DNA of 31,578 nucleotides from CAIPVR01 sp049316905 (GTDB taxonomy: Bacteria; Actinomycetota; Acidimicrobiia; Acidimicrobiales; Microtrichaceae), in the NCBI GenBank assembly GCA_049316905.1, contig JBMOJH010000033.1, forward strand, positions 1 through 31,578, in the 5' to 3' direction. Below are positions 1 to 7,561 of this stretch, piece after piece; within the stretch, counting starts at the first letter, position 1, and each line of letters begins with the position of its first letter. The notes beneath the pieces were generated by a model. That model made no database searches, had not been told where the DNA came from, and saw only the letters and a list, made by a program, of their open reading frames with translations. A program made the position numbers and the translations under genes.

Positions 1-754
1 GGTAGCAGCTCGACATCTGCGGGTGCGTGGTGCCGGAGTTGAACAGCGTCGGCGAGCTGGGGAGGTAGGCCAGGCTCGAGATCAGCTCGTAGAACTCGAT
101 CGCCTCCTCCGGGGAGGTCGACAGACCGCAGGCGACGCGCAGCAGGAAGTACTGCGGGGTCTCCACCACCTGGCGGCTGACGGGGTGGCGCAGCAGGTAG
201 CGGTCGTACACGGTGCGCAGGCCGAAGAACTCGTACAGCCAGTTGCGATCGGCGAGCACCGCGTCGTTCAGCTTGCGGGCGTGGGTGGCCACCATCGCAG
301 CGGTCTCGTCACCGATGATCCCCTGCTCGTGTCCGACGGCCACCGACTGGGAGAAGGAGTAGATGTTCTGGTTCTGCACCTCCTTGTCGATCACGGTCGA
401 CAGGAGGCGGGCGGCGAGGCGGGAGTAGTTCGGCTCCTCCGCGATGAGGGCGGCCGAGGTGCGGATCGACAGCTCGTCGAGCTCCTCGGTCGTGGCGCCG
501 TCGACGAGACCCGAGATGGTGCGCGTGGCCACGCGCATCGGGTCGACGTTGTCGAGGCCGGCGGCGCAGCGGGCGACGGCCCGCACGATCTTGTTGAGGT
601 CGACCGGCTCGAAGCTGTTGTCACGCTTGCGGACCCGCATCGGCGAGCCGGTGAGCGAGTCCGAGGTGTCGGCCGGTTCCGGACCGGTCACCACCGGTTC
701 GTCGGAGTGGTCCCCGACCACCTGCACCGGGCGCATGTCCTCCTGAATGGCCAC
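1..754 (-). CDS. nrdA: Ribonucleoside-diphosphate reductase, large (alpha) subunit, N-terminal 251 residues (runs off the window)
   Basis: Makes deoxyribonucleotides from ribonucleoside diphosphates in the cytoplasm. The translated minus strand is open from a GTG at 754 to the window edge. Residues about 39-125 form an ATP-cone (VRKRDNSFEPVDLNKIVRA), the allosteric ATP/dATP domain. They are followed by the RNR N-terminal domain and the family motif LPSSPTLFNSGTTHPQMSSC at 231-250, whose final Cys matches one of the redox-active cysteines. The SSPTLFNSGT...MSSCY form resembles the Chlamydia/actinobacterial class I (Ia/Ic) enzymes rather than B12-dependent NrdJ. The GTG start was chosen because GGAGGGGG lies 6 nt upstream; a later ATG at 736 has poor spacing. 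The C-terminal half and any nrdB lie outside the window, so the metal class cannot be judged. Promoter and NrdR-like boxes lie at 867-954. Confidence 0.93.
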   Translation of the reverse strand, partial: MAIQEDMRPVQVVGDHSDEPVVTGPEPADTSDSLTGSPMRVRKRDNSFEPVDLNKIVRAVARCAAGLDNVDPMRVATRTISGLVDGATTEELDELSIRTSAALIAEEPNYSRLAARLLSTVIDKEVQNQNIYSFSQSVAVGHEQGIIGDETAAMVATHARKLNDAVLADRNWLYEFFGLRTVYDRYLLRHPVSRQVVETPQYFLLRVACGLSTSPEEAIEFYELISSLAYLPSSPTLFNSGTTHPQMSSCY

Positions 755-866
755 CGTGGACCCCCTCCACCTTCTCGTCGCTGGGTTCTGTGTTCGCTGG
801 GCTGCTGACCGGCGACGATGCCGGTGCCGGGTGTCACTCCCGGAGACCCCGGATGTGGGGAGAGAA

Positions 867-913
867 CCCACATCTTGTGGCCGCCGGAGGCGCCGCCCCC
901 CACATGTGGGGGG
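867..913 (-). promoter_or_regulatory. Tandem NrdR-like operator boxes
   Basis: Two palindromic sites lie just downstream of the nrdA -10. CCCACATCTTGTGG spans 867-880 (centre 873.5), and the CACATGTG-centred palindrome spans about 897-912 (centre 904.5). Their centres are 31 bp apart, about three helical turns, which is the spacing known for paired NrdR boxes; the ACAnnATGT-type core fits the NrdR consensus in a GC-rich version. A weaker related half-site at 852-859 forms a perfect 8-bp inverted repeat with 867-874 (GATGTGGG/CCCACATC). Binding at +1 would block transcription. NrdR itself is not in the window, so the assignment rests on motif, spacing and the target gene. Confidence 0.65.
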
Positions 914-924
914 ACAGGGGCGTA

Positions 925-954
925 ATTACAACCGCGTACTTACAGAGCTGTCAA
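925..954 (-). promoter_or_regulatory. Strong sigma-70 type promoter of nrdA
   Basis: On the minus strand a perfect -35 TTGACA (949-954) is followed after 18 bp by TGTAAT (925-930), 5 of 6 matches to the -10 consensus. The predicted transcription start is near 917, leaving a leader of about 160 nt before the GTG at 754. This is the best consensus promoter in the window and it points at nrdA. No riboswitch fold was recognised in the leader. Confidence 0.75.
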
Positions 955-1056
955 CGCTTTCAGGCACCGCGGAGCGAGTTTTTTCGCCCACGGGGCGCGA
1001 TCGCTGCAACGGCGGGGCGCGCTCACGGCCACGGCGGGGTGCGCGGAGCGGCCGAG

Positions 1057-1062
1057 TAGCGT
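1057..1062 (+). promoter_or_regulatory. Probable leaderless -10 element of the Nudix gene
   Basis: TAGCGT fits the actinobacterial TAnnnT -10 pattern and ends exactly 7 nt before the GTG at 1070, with no Shine-Dalgarno between them. Transcription would begin at the start codon. Apart from this element and the nrdA control sites, I see nothing else in 755-1069. Confidence 0.45.
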
Positions 1063-1069
1063 CCGGCGG

Positions 1070-1801
1070 GTGACCGAACCCCGACCCGGCTCCCCCGGAG
1101 CCCCCCTCTGGGACCCCGACGCCGTGCCCGCGGCCACCGTGGTGGTGCTCCGCGACACCCCGGACGGGCCCGAGGTGCTCATGCTGCGCCGCGACGCGGG
1201 CCTGAGCTTCGCGGGTGGAATGTGGGTGTTCCCGGGCGGCCGCATCGACCCCGACGACCGGCGACCGGAGGACGGCGGGGACCCCGAGCCCGCGGCCCGC
1301 CGGGCCGCGGTCCGCGAGGCGGCCGAGGAGGCCGGGATCGTGGTGGAGGAACCCGCCCTGCGCCGCTGGTCGCACTGGACCCCACCTCCCCGCCAGGACA
1401 AGCGCTTCACCACCGCCTTCTACGTGGCGCCCGCACACGACGCGACCGCGGAGGTGGTCATCGACGACGGCGAGATCCGCGATCACCGGTGGGTGCGCCC
1501 CGCCACCGCGATCGAGCTGCGCGACGCCGGCGAGGTGAGCCTGGCTCCGCCGACCTACATCACGCTCGTGCAGCTGCTCCCGCACGCGAGCATCCGTGAC
1601 GTGCTCGCGGCCGCGCCCGGCGAGGACGAGGTGGAGCACTTCGCCACCCGGGTGGCCATCACCGCCGACGGCTCCGGTTGGGCCGCGCTCTACCACGGCG
1701 ACGTGTCCTACGAGGACGACGAACCCGACCCCGAACGACCCGGCCCGCGCCACCGCCTGCTGATGGGCGATCGCTGGGAGTACGTGAGGGACGCGCCGTG
1801 A
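1070..1801 (+). CDS. Nudix hydrolase (NUDT19/CoA-pyrophosphatase-like)
   Basis: Predicted to hydrolyse a nucleoside diphosphate linked to another group. The 243-aa protein has a Nudix fold over residues about 20-175. The Nudix box is split: GG at 56-57 of FPGGRID, an insertion of about 20 residues rich in D, R and P, then REAAEEAGI at 82-90 with the metal-binding EE pair. An enlarged Nudix box of this kind is typical of the NUDT7/NUDT19-like CoA diphosphatases, but the substrate is not proven. The start is a GTG with no ribosome binding site and a TAnnnT element 7 nt upstream, so it is probably leaderless. Its TGA overlaps the GTG of the next gene (GTGA), which implies translational coupling to the zinc-ribbon protein. 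Confidence 0.85.
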   Translation: MTEPRPGSPGAPLWDPDAVPAATVVVLRDTPDGPEVLMLRRDAGLSFAGGMWVFPGGRIDPDDRRPEDGGDPEPAARRAAVREAAEEAGIVVEEPALRRWSHWTPPPRQDKRFTTAFYVAPAHDATAEVVIDDGEIRDHRWVRPATAIELRDAGEVSLAPPTYITLVQLLPHASIRDVLAAAPGEDEVEHFATRVAITADGSGWAALYHGDVSYEDDEPDPERPGPRHRLLMGDRWEYVRDAP

Positions 1802-1998
1802 GCGACCACGAACACGGGCCGCTGGTCCCGCCCGAGACGATCACCTGCGTGGACTGCGGCGGGACCTGCCACCTCCTCACGCGCCCGTTCGAGGACGAGG
1901 ACGGGACGGTCGGGTTCCGGGCGGGCGACGTGGTGGCCTACCGCTGCTCGGACTGCCTCGACCGCTGGGACATCGAGCTCGAGGCCGGCGACGGCTGA
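1798..1998 (+). CDS. Small zinc-ribbon-like protein, function unknown
   Basis: A 66-aa acidic protein with two CxxC knuckles, CVDC near residue 17 and CSDC near residue 50, separated by about 30 residues. This is the layout of a zinc ribbon. No known family was recognised with certainty. The GTG start overlaps the Nudix stop codon in a GTGA, so the two are almost certainly co-translated; a zinc-ribbon partner of the hydrolase is possible but inferred. The gene ends inside the stem of a hairpin shared with the convergent lipoprotein gene. Confidence 0.75.
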   Translation: MSDHEHGPLVPPETITCVDCGGTCHLLTRPFEDEDGTVGFRAGDVVAYRCSDCLDRWDIELEAGDG

Positions 1999-2026
1999 GG
2001 GCCGCCCGACCGCGTGCCCTCAGCCG
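1992..2026. terminator. Bidirectional hairpin between convergent genes
   Basis: A perfect 11-bp inverted repeat, CGGCTGAGGGC at 1992-2002 and GCCCTCAGCCG at 2016-2026, with a 13-nt loop. It contains the TGA of the zinc-ribbon gene and the TCA (reverse TGA) of the lipoprotein gene. There is no T-run on either side, so it would act as an actinobacterial-type hairpin terminator or 3'-end stabiliser for both transcripts. Confidence 0.65.
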
Positions 2027-2649
2027 ACGGTGGAGGCGAGGGCCCGGAACTCGTCGACCGTCATCGACTCCGTGCGTCCGGCGGACTGCACCGAGATCCG
2101 CGGTACCGCGGTGGTGGGCGTTCCCGGTCCGACGATCGAAGGCGAACCGTCGAGGACGACCCGCCTCGTGGCGAACCGGCCCGGCGCGCCGGGGAGCGGC
2201 GTCAACGCGTAGCCGACCTGCGCCCCGGGCTCCGGGGGCACGGGCGGCAGGCCGTAGGCGACCGCGGCCTCGGTGTCACTGAGGCCTCCGGCCACCCCAC
2301 GTGCGCTGCAGGTGACGGTGAGCGGGGTCCCCGGCGACAGGGTGCCGGTGATCGACTCGAGGACCGTCGCGTCGCACAACTCCTGCGAACCGCTGAGCGG
2401 CCCGCCGGCGGAGTACGCATCCACTCCGGCGGCGTCGATCGAGACCCGGACCACCGCGGGCCAGCCGGCCAGGGCCTCGAGGCCGATGGCGGCGTCGAGC
2501 GCGTCGACCACGCCGCCCGACTCCATCGGGGCGACCCCGGCACGTGCACCCTCGCCGTGACGGGAACCGGCGCACCCGGCGAGCAGGACGACAAACGCTG
2601 CGACGAGCACACCGGCCTTCGTCGAGCGGCGGCTCCGCTGATGACGCAT
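2020..2649 (-). CDS. Secreted lipoprotein of unknown function
   Basis: A 209-aa protein with a basic N-terminus (RHQRSRRSTK), a hydrophobic stretch and the lipobox LLAGC, with the lipidated Cys at 26. It is therefore exported and anchored to the outer face of the membrane. The mature part is rich in A, G, P and V, contains two later cysteines that could pair, and matches no family I recognise. The ATG is preceded by GAGGGGGA at good spacing. It starts 11 nt after the stop of the metalloprotease lipoprotein gene upstream, so the two form an operon. The open frame continues upstream but overlaps the protease in another frame; that extension is not coding. Confidence 0.8.
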   Translation of the reverse strand: MRHQRSRRSTKAGVLVAAFVVLLAGCAGSRHGEGARAGVAPMESGGVVDALDAAIGLEALAGWPAVVRVSIDAAGVDAYSAGGPLSGSQELCDATVLESITGTLSPGTPLTVTCSARGVAGGLSDTEAAVAYGLPPVPPEPGAQVGYALTPLPGAPGRFATRRVVLDGSPSIVGPGTPTTAVPRISVQSAGRTESMTVDEFRALASTVG

Positions 2650-2660
2650 GACGGTCCCCC

Positions 2661-3266
2661 TCACTCGTACAGCCCGTTCACGCCCTGCACGTCGAGCGTG
2701 GTCGGGCCGTTCAGCCCGCACTTGTAGAACACGTCGGTGCTCCACCACATGACGCTGCCCGGACACGTCGTGAGTGGCGGCTGGTTCGGTGTGGTGTGGG
2801 CCAGACCCAGGGCGTGACCGACCTCGTGGGACCCGACCTGCACCGCCACCCCGAAGGGGTCCCGGCTCACGAAGAGGGCACCCACGTTGATGTAGATCCG
2901 GGGAGTGCCCGACCAGCCGGTGGCCCCGCAGGCCGGGCCCTGCGACAACTGCCCGTTGGTCAGCGCACCGACGATCGAGTTGTTCGGGTCGTTGAACGCC
3001 TGGAACTGCAGCAGCAGCGGTTGTCCCGCCGCCACGAAGGTGGGGCCGCGGTGGCCGGCGGCGTTCCACTTCTGGATCCCGTTGAGCGTGGCGCTGACCA
3101 GGAGCGGATTCGACGAATCAGCTCCCACCAGCGCGGTCGACACCTGCGTCGCCGCCGAGGGAAAGGCGCACCGCGAGGTCGGGGTGGTCGGGAGCGTCGG
3201 CGTGGGCGAGCACGCAGCGACCGCCGTCACCACGCCCGCCACCACCGCGAACGCCAGTGCCCTCAT
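2661..3266 (-). CDS. Lipoprotein zinc metalloprotease, metzincin-like
   Basis: A 201-aa exported protein: hydrophobic N-terminus and lipobox VAAC (Cys19), a Thr/Pro-rich spacer, then a compact protease domain. The zinc-binding helix is HEVGHALGLAH at 147-157 (HExxHxxGxxH, three His ligands), followed about 15 residues later by SVMWW, which fits the metzincin Met-turn (Met173). The size and the PRIYIN strand just before the helix suggest a matrixin-like peptidase without a recognisable prodomain. It probably cuts peptides at the cell surface. The start ATG gives a clean signal peptide, although the ribosome binding site is weak. It lies just upstream of, and probably in an operon with, a second lipoprotein, and is divergent from ileS. 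Confidence 0.85.
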   Translation of the reverse strand: MRALAFAVVAGVVTAVAACSPTPTLPTTPTSRCAFPSAATQVSTALVGADSSNPLLVSATLNGIQKWNAAGHRGPTFVAAGQPLLLQFQAFNDPNNSIVGALTNGQLSQGPACGATGWSGTPRIYINVGALFVSRDPFGVAVQVGSHEVGHALGLAHTTPNQPPLTTCPGSVMWWSTDVFYKCGLNGPTTLDVQGVNGLYE

Positions 3267-3392
3267 GCGTCGGCCCACACCCGGATCGCCCACTCGCACG
3301 TCGCCCCCTCGGACCTCGCCCCGGTCCGGGCACGAGCCTGACCGCGCCAGCACGGTCGGCGCAACACCTCCGGGTCGCTCCCGGCCCGCCGC

Positions 3393-3398
3393 TACGCT
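3393..3398 (+). promoter_or_regulatory. Candidate -10 of ileS
   Basis: TACGCT fits TAnnnT and would place the transcript start near 3405, 18-27 nt before the two possible ileS starts. No -35 match was found. The 156-bp gap to the divergent protease lacks the conserved T-box sequence (AGGGTGGnACCGCG), so T-box control of ileS is not supported here. Confidence 0.3.
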
Positions 3399-3431
3399 GC
3401 CCCCTCGCCCGCTCACGACCGTGTGGACCCG

Positions 3432-6400
3432 ATGACCGACCAGCCGACCACCGCCGACCAGCCCTACCCCGAGGTGCCCTCGCGGCCCGAGCTGCCCGCA
3501 CTCGAGCGCCGGCTGCTCGACCGGTGGGCCGCCCAGCGGACCTTCGAGCGGTCGGTGGAGGAGCGGCCGGCCACGGCGCCCGACGGGAGCGACGCGGAGT
3601 TCGTGTTCTACGACGGGCCGCCGTTCGCCAACGGCCTCCCCCACTACGGCCACCTCCTCACCGGCTACGTGAAGGACGTGGTGCCCCGGTACCGGACCAT
3701 GCGGGGGAACCGGGTCGAGCGCCGGTTCGGCTGGGACTGTCACGGGCTGCCCGCCGAGATGGCGTCGGAGAAGGAGCTCGGCATCGCCGGCCGGGTGGCC
3801 ATCACCGAGTACGGCATCGCCCGCTTCAACGACCACTGCCGCACCTCGGTGCTGCGCTACACCGACGAGTGGGAGCGCTACGTCACCCGCCAGGCCCGCT
3901 GGGTGGACTTCGCGGACGACTACAAGACCATGGACCTCTCCTACATGGAGTCGGTCCTGTGGGCGTTCCAGCGGCTCTGGGAGCAGGGCCTCGTGTACGA
4001 GGCCTATCGGGTCATGCCGTACTCGTGGGGCGCCGAGACGCCGCTGTCGAACTTCGAGATCCGCCTCGACGACGCCACCCGGCCCCGCCAGGACCCGGCG
4101 ATCACCGTCGCGTTCACGGTCGACCCCGCCCGCGCCGGGCGCGCGGGCGAGTTGCTCGGTGGCGGACCGGCCGAGATCTGGGCGTGGACCACCACGCCGT
4201 GGACGCTGCCGTCGAACCTGGCCCTGTGCGTGGGCCCCGAGCTGGCCTACGAGGTGGTCGAGGTCGCCACGGGTGACCGGGCCGGAACGAGGGTGGTCCT
4301 CGGCGCAGGTGCCCGCGGCCGCTACGAACGCGAGCTCGGCGAGGACGCCGTCGCCGTGGGCACGCTCCGCGGCGCCGATCTGGCCGGCCTCCACTACGAG
4401 CCGCTGATGCCCTACTTCGCCGGCCACCGCGACTCGTTCGTGGTGCTCTCCGACGACTTCGTCACCGACGACGACGGCACCGGCATCGTGCACATGGCGC
4501 CCGGCTTCGGCGAGGACGACCAGCGGGTCTGCGAGGCCGCGGGCATCGTGCTCGTGTGCCCGGTGGACGACTCGGGCCGGTTCACCAATGAGGTGCCCGA
4601 CTACGCCGGGGAGAACGTCTTCGACGCCAACCCACGCGTGATCGCGGACCTGAAGGGCCGCGGGGTGGTGCTGCGCCACGACACCTACGACCACAACTAC
4701 CCGCACTGCTGGCGCACCGACACGCCGATCATCTACAAGGCGGTGTCGTCCTGGTACGTCGAGGTCACCGCGATCCGGGACCGCCTGGTGGAGCTGAACC
4801 AGGAGATCAACTGGATCCCCTCCCACGTCCGCGACGGCCAGTTCGGCCGGTGGCTCGAGGGCGCACGGGACTGGTCCATCTCGCGCAACCGGTTCTGGGG
4901 CGCACCCCTCCCGGTCTGGCGCTCCGACGACCCCGCCCACCCGCGCACCGACGTGTACGGCTCGCTCGACGAGATCGAGCGCGATTTCGGCGTGCGGCCC
5001 ACCGACCTGCACCGGCCCGCCATCGACGAGCTGGTCCGGCCGAACCCCGACGACCCGACCGGACGCTCGATGATGCGCCGCGTCCCCGAGGTGTTCGACT
5101 GCTGGTTCGAGTCCGGCTCGATGCCGTTCGCCCAGATGCGCTACCCGTTCGACAACCGGGAGAAGTTCGACGAGCACTCCCCCGCGGACTTCATCGTGGA
5201 GTACATCGCCCAGACGAGGGGCTGGTTCTACACCATGCACGTGCTGTCGGGCGCGCTGTTCGACCGCCCCGCGTTCCGCAACGTCATCTGCCACGGCGTG
5301 GTGCTCGACCACGAGGGCCGCAAGCTCTCGAAGAAGCTGCGCAACTACCCCGACCCCGAGGAGGTGATGGACACCCTCGGCTCCGACGCGCTGCGCTGGT
5401 ACCTCATGGCGTCACCCATCCTGCGGGGTGGCGACCTGCGCATCGCCACCGACGCGTCGGAGATCAGCGACGTCGTCCGGCTCGTCATCAACCCGATCTG
5501 GAACGCCTACGCGTTCTTCACCCTGTACGCGAACGCCGAGGGCCGCCGGGCGGTGGCCCGCACCGACGCGACCGGCGAGCTCGACCGCTACGTGCTGGCC
5601 AAGACCCACCAGCTCGTCGCCGCGGTCACCGCCCGGATGGACGACTACGACATCGCCGGGTCGTGCGCCGAGGTCCAGTCCTTCCTGGACGCGCTCAACA
5701 ACTGGTACATCCGCCGCTCCCGTGACCGGTTCTGGGGCACGGGCCGTGTCGAGGAGCAGGACCGGGCGGACGCCTTCGACACCCTCTACACGGTGCTGAC
5801 CACGCTCGTGAAGGTGGTCGCCCCGCTGCTGCCGTTCCTGGCGGAGGAGCTCCACCTCGGCCTCACCGGCGATCCCACGGGTGACGACTCGGTGCACCTC
5901 CAGGACTGGCCCGACGCGGCGCAGCTCCCCTCCGACCCGGAGCTCGTCGCCACCATGGACCGCGTCCGCGAGGTGTGCTCCGTGGCCCTGGGGCTCCGCG
6001 AGGACCACCGCCTGCGGGCCCGCCTCCCACTGCGCCGGCTCACCGTCGCCGGTGCGGACGTGGCCCGCCTCGCCCCGTTCGCCCACCTGGTGCGCGACGA
6101 GGTGAACGTGAAGGAGGTCGTCCTGTCCGACGACGTGGCCGCGGTGGGCGATTTCCTCCTGCGGCCGGACGCCCGCACGCTCGGGCCGCGCCTCGGCAAG
6201 GACGTGCAGGCCGTGATCCGCGCCGCGAAGGCCGGCGAATGGGTGGAGCTCGACGACGGCGCCGTGGAGGTGGCCGGCCAGGTGCTCGCGCCGGGCGAGT
6301 TCGAACTGGCACTCGAGCCGCGGGACGGAGCCGCCGCGGCGCCGCTCCGGGGCAACGACGCCGTGGTGGAGCTCGACGTGGAGGTCACCGCCGAGCTGGA

Positions 6401-6650
6401 GGCCGAGGGGGCCGCCCGCGACGTGGTACGGCTCGTGCAGCAGGCCCGCAAGGACGCCGGGCTCGAGGTGACCGACCGCATCTCGTTGCGCCTCGGGCTG
6501 ACCACCGCCGTCATGGCGGCCGTGGCCGCCCACGAGGAGTGGGTGGCCGAGCAGGTCCTGGCCACGAGCCTCGTGCTCGGCGGGCCCGAGGGCGAGGCCG
6601 CGGGCACGGCGCTGGGCGACCCGGTCACCGTCGAGCTCTCCCGCGCGTGA
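3432..6650 (+). CDS. ileS: Isoleucyl-tRNA synthetase, eukaryote-like (type 2)
   Basis: Charges tRNA-Ile with isoleucine in the cytoplasm. About 1072 aa. The class I signature appears as PPFANGLPHYGH (HYGH at about 71-74) and the KMSKS loop as KLSKK (about 631-635). Between them is the CP1 editing domain (TTPWTLPSNLALCV; GTGIVHMAPGFGEDD) and SRNRFWGAPLPVW. The GLPHYGH form and the C-terminal extension without a four-Cys zinc finger mark the eukaryote-like IleRS2 group, known for natural resistance to mupirocin; resistance here is inferred. The ATG at 3432 is preferred; an in-frame GTG at 3423 is possible. Its TGA overlaps the GTG of the thioesterase-like gene. Confidence 0.95.
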   Translation: MTDQPTTADQPYPEVPSRPELPALERRLLDRWAAQRTFERSVEERPATAPDGSDAEFVFYDGPPFANGLPHYGHLLTGYVKDVVPRYRTMRGNRVERRFGWDCHGLPAEMASEKELGIAGRVAITEYGIARFNDHCRTSVLRYTDEWERYVTRQARWVDFADDYKTMDLSYMESVLWAFQRLWEQGLVYEAYRVMPYSWGAETPLSNFEIRLDDATRPRQDPAITVAFTVDPARAGRAGELLGGGPAEIWAWTTTPWTLPSNLALCVGPELAYEVVEVATGDRAGTRVVLGAGARGRYERELGEDAVAVGTLRGADLAGLHYEPLMPYFAGHRDSFVVLSDDFVTDDDGTGIVHMAPGFGEDDQRVCEAAGIVLVCPVDDSGRFTNEVPDYAGENVFDANPRVIADLKGRGVVLRHDTYDHNYPHCWRTDTPIIYKAVSSWYVEVTAIRDRLVELNQEINWIPSHVRDGQFGRWLEGARDWSISRNRFWGAPLPVWRSDDPAHPRTDVYGSLDEIERDFGVRPTDLHRPAIDELVRPNPDDPTGRSMMRRVPEVFDCWFESGSMPFAQMRYPFDNREKFDEHSPADFIVEYIAQTRGWFYTMHVLSGALFDRPAFRNVICHGVVLDHEGRKLSKKLRNYPDPEEVMDTLGSDALRWYLMASPILRGGDLRIATDASEISDVVRLVINPIWNAYAFFTLYANAEGRRAVARTDATGELDRYVLAKTHQLVAAVTARMDDYDIAGSCAEVQSFLDALNNWYIRRSRDRFWGTGRVEEQDRADAFDTLYTVLTTLVKVVAPLLPFLAEELHLGLTGDPTGDDSVHLQDWPDAAQLPSDPELVATMDRVREVCSVALGLREDHRLRARLPLRRLTVAGADVARLAPFAHLVRDEVNVKEVVLSDDVAAVGDFLLRPDARTLGPRLGKDVQAVIRAAKAGEWVELDDGAVEVAGQVLAPGEFELALEPRDGAAAAPLRGNDAVVELDVEVTAELEAEGAARDVVRLVQQARKDAGLEVTDRISLRLGLTTAVMAAVAAHEEWVAEQVLATSLVLGGPEGEAAGTALGDPVTVELSRA

Positions 6651-7527
6651 GTGCCGCCGGGGGTCCCGACGCCGAGTTCCTGGGCCTCGAGCGGGCCGGC
6701 GACGGGGACGTGTTCGGGTTCGTCGTGGAGCCCCACCTCACCCGTCTCGACGGCCAGCTGTACGGGGGCACCGCCATCGCCGCGTCGATCACCGCGGCGG
6801 AGCTCGTGTCCGACCGGCCAGCCGTGTGGATGACCACGCAGTTCGTGGCCACGGCGCCCGGCGGGTCCCGCATCCGCCTCGAGGCCGAGGTGCTCGCGCC
6901 GGGCCGCCGCACCAACCAGGTCCGCGTCACCGGGACCGACGGGTCCGGCGCGGTCATGTTCGCCTCGCTCGGCGCCACCGGGCACCGCCGCGACGACGGC
7001 CTCACCGGCGCGTTCGAGCATCGGTCCGAGGTCGGCCCGCCCCTCGACTCCCGCCCCAGCGACGGGCCGTTCGCCGCGATGCTCCGGCGGGCCGGGGTGG
7101 ACGCGCCACCGCTCCCCGCGGGGCTCAGCTTCAACGCCGTGGCGGAATACCGCGAGCCCGAGCTGCGGGGTCACCCGGACGCAGGGCCCGGGCGGTCCTG
7201 CATGTGGGTCCGCCGCCGCGACGGCCGGCCGGTGTGACCGGGGCCACGGTCGCCTTCATGGCCGACATGGTCCCCCTCGCCGTGGCCGAGGGCTGCGGCG
7301 TGGTGGCCGGTGGCATCAGCCTCGACAACACGATCCGCCTCGGTGCGGTGGAACCCTGCGAGTGGGTGCTCCTCGACCTCCGCGCCCACCTCGCCGACGG
7401 CGACTACGGCCACGGCACCGCCCACGTGTGGAGCGAGGACGGCGCGCTGATGGCCACGGCCTCGCAGACCGCGGCGATGATGCGCTTCGACCTGACCCAG
7501 CTGCCCTGGCACGGCCGGGGCGGGTGA
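6647..7527 (+). pseudogene. Acyl-CoA thioesterase-like protein (TesB type, double hot-dog), frameshifted
   Basis: Starts at GTG 6647 in a GTGA overlap with ileS. The first frame (6647-7237, 196 aa) begins with a hot-dog domain (HLTRLDGQLYGGTAIAAS) and reaches the first strand of a second one, CMWVRRRDG, then stops at TGA 7235-7237. The rest of the second hot-dog, VAFMADMVPLAVAEGCG through ALMATASQTAAMMRFD, continues in the -1 frame to 7527. The joined product would be about 293 aa, close to the family's usual size. One missing base in the GC-rich stretch about 7211-7232 explains it: a sequencing error or a real mutation. Programmed slippage is less likely because no slippery heptamer is seen. 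Re-start at GTG 7234 would give only part of a domain. Confidence 0.75.
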
Positions 7528-7540
7528 GCCCGACCGGGAG

Positions 7541-7561
7541 CGTCAGACCGAACCGCTGACG
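7541..7561. terminator. Short hairpin at the end of the FtsX-like gene
   Basis: CGTCAG (7541-7546) and CTGACG (7556-7561) are perfect inverted repeats with a 9-nt loop, lying over the last codons of the minus-strand permease, 14 nt from the convergent thioesterase stop. It is a weak termination candidate with no T-run. Confidence 0.3.

Noticed and set aside
755..917. Cobalamin riboswitch in the nrdA leader
   Set aside because: I could not find a B12-box-like core or the expected stem set; the sites present fit NrdR boxes better.
3267..3431. T-box riboswitch upstream of ileS
   Set aside because: No conserved T-box sequence and too little leader after the likely start site.
2661..5312. Very long minus-strand open frame (883 codons) across the metalloprotease and much of ileS
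   Set aside because: Only the last 201 codons read like a protein (signal peptide, HExxH). The rest is the antisense of ileS with His/Val/Arg/Gly-rich shadow composition.
7234..7527. Separate small gene starting at GTG 7234 after the thioesterase stop
   Set aside because: The product would begin inside a hot-dog domain; a frameshift explains the region better.
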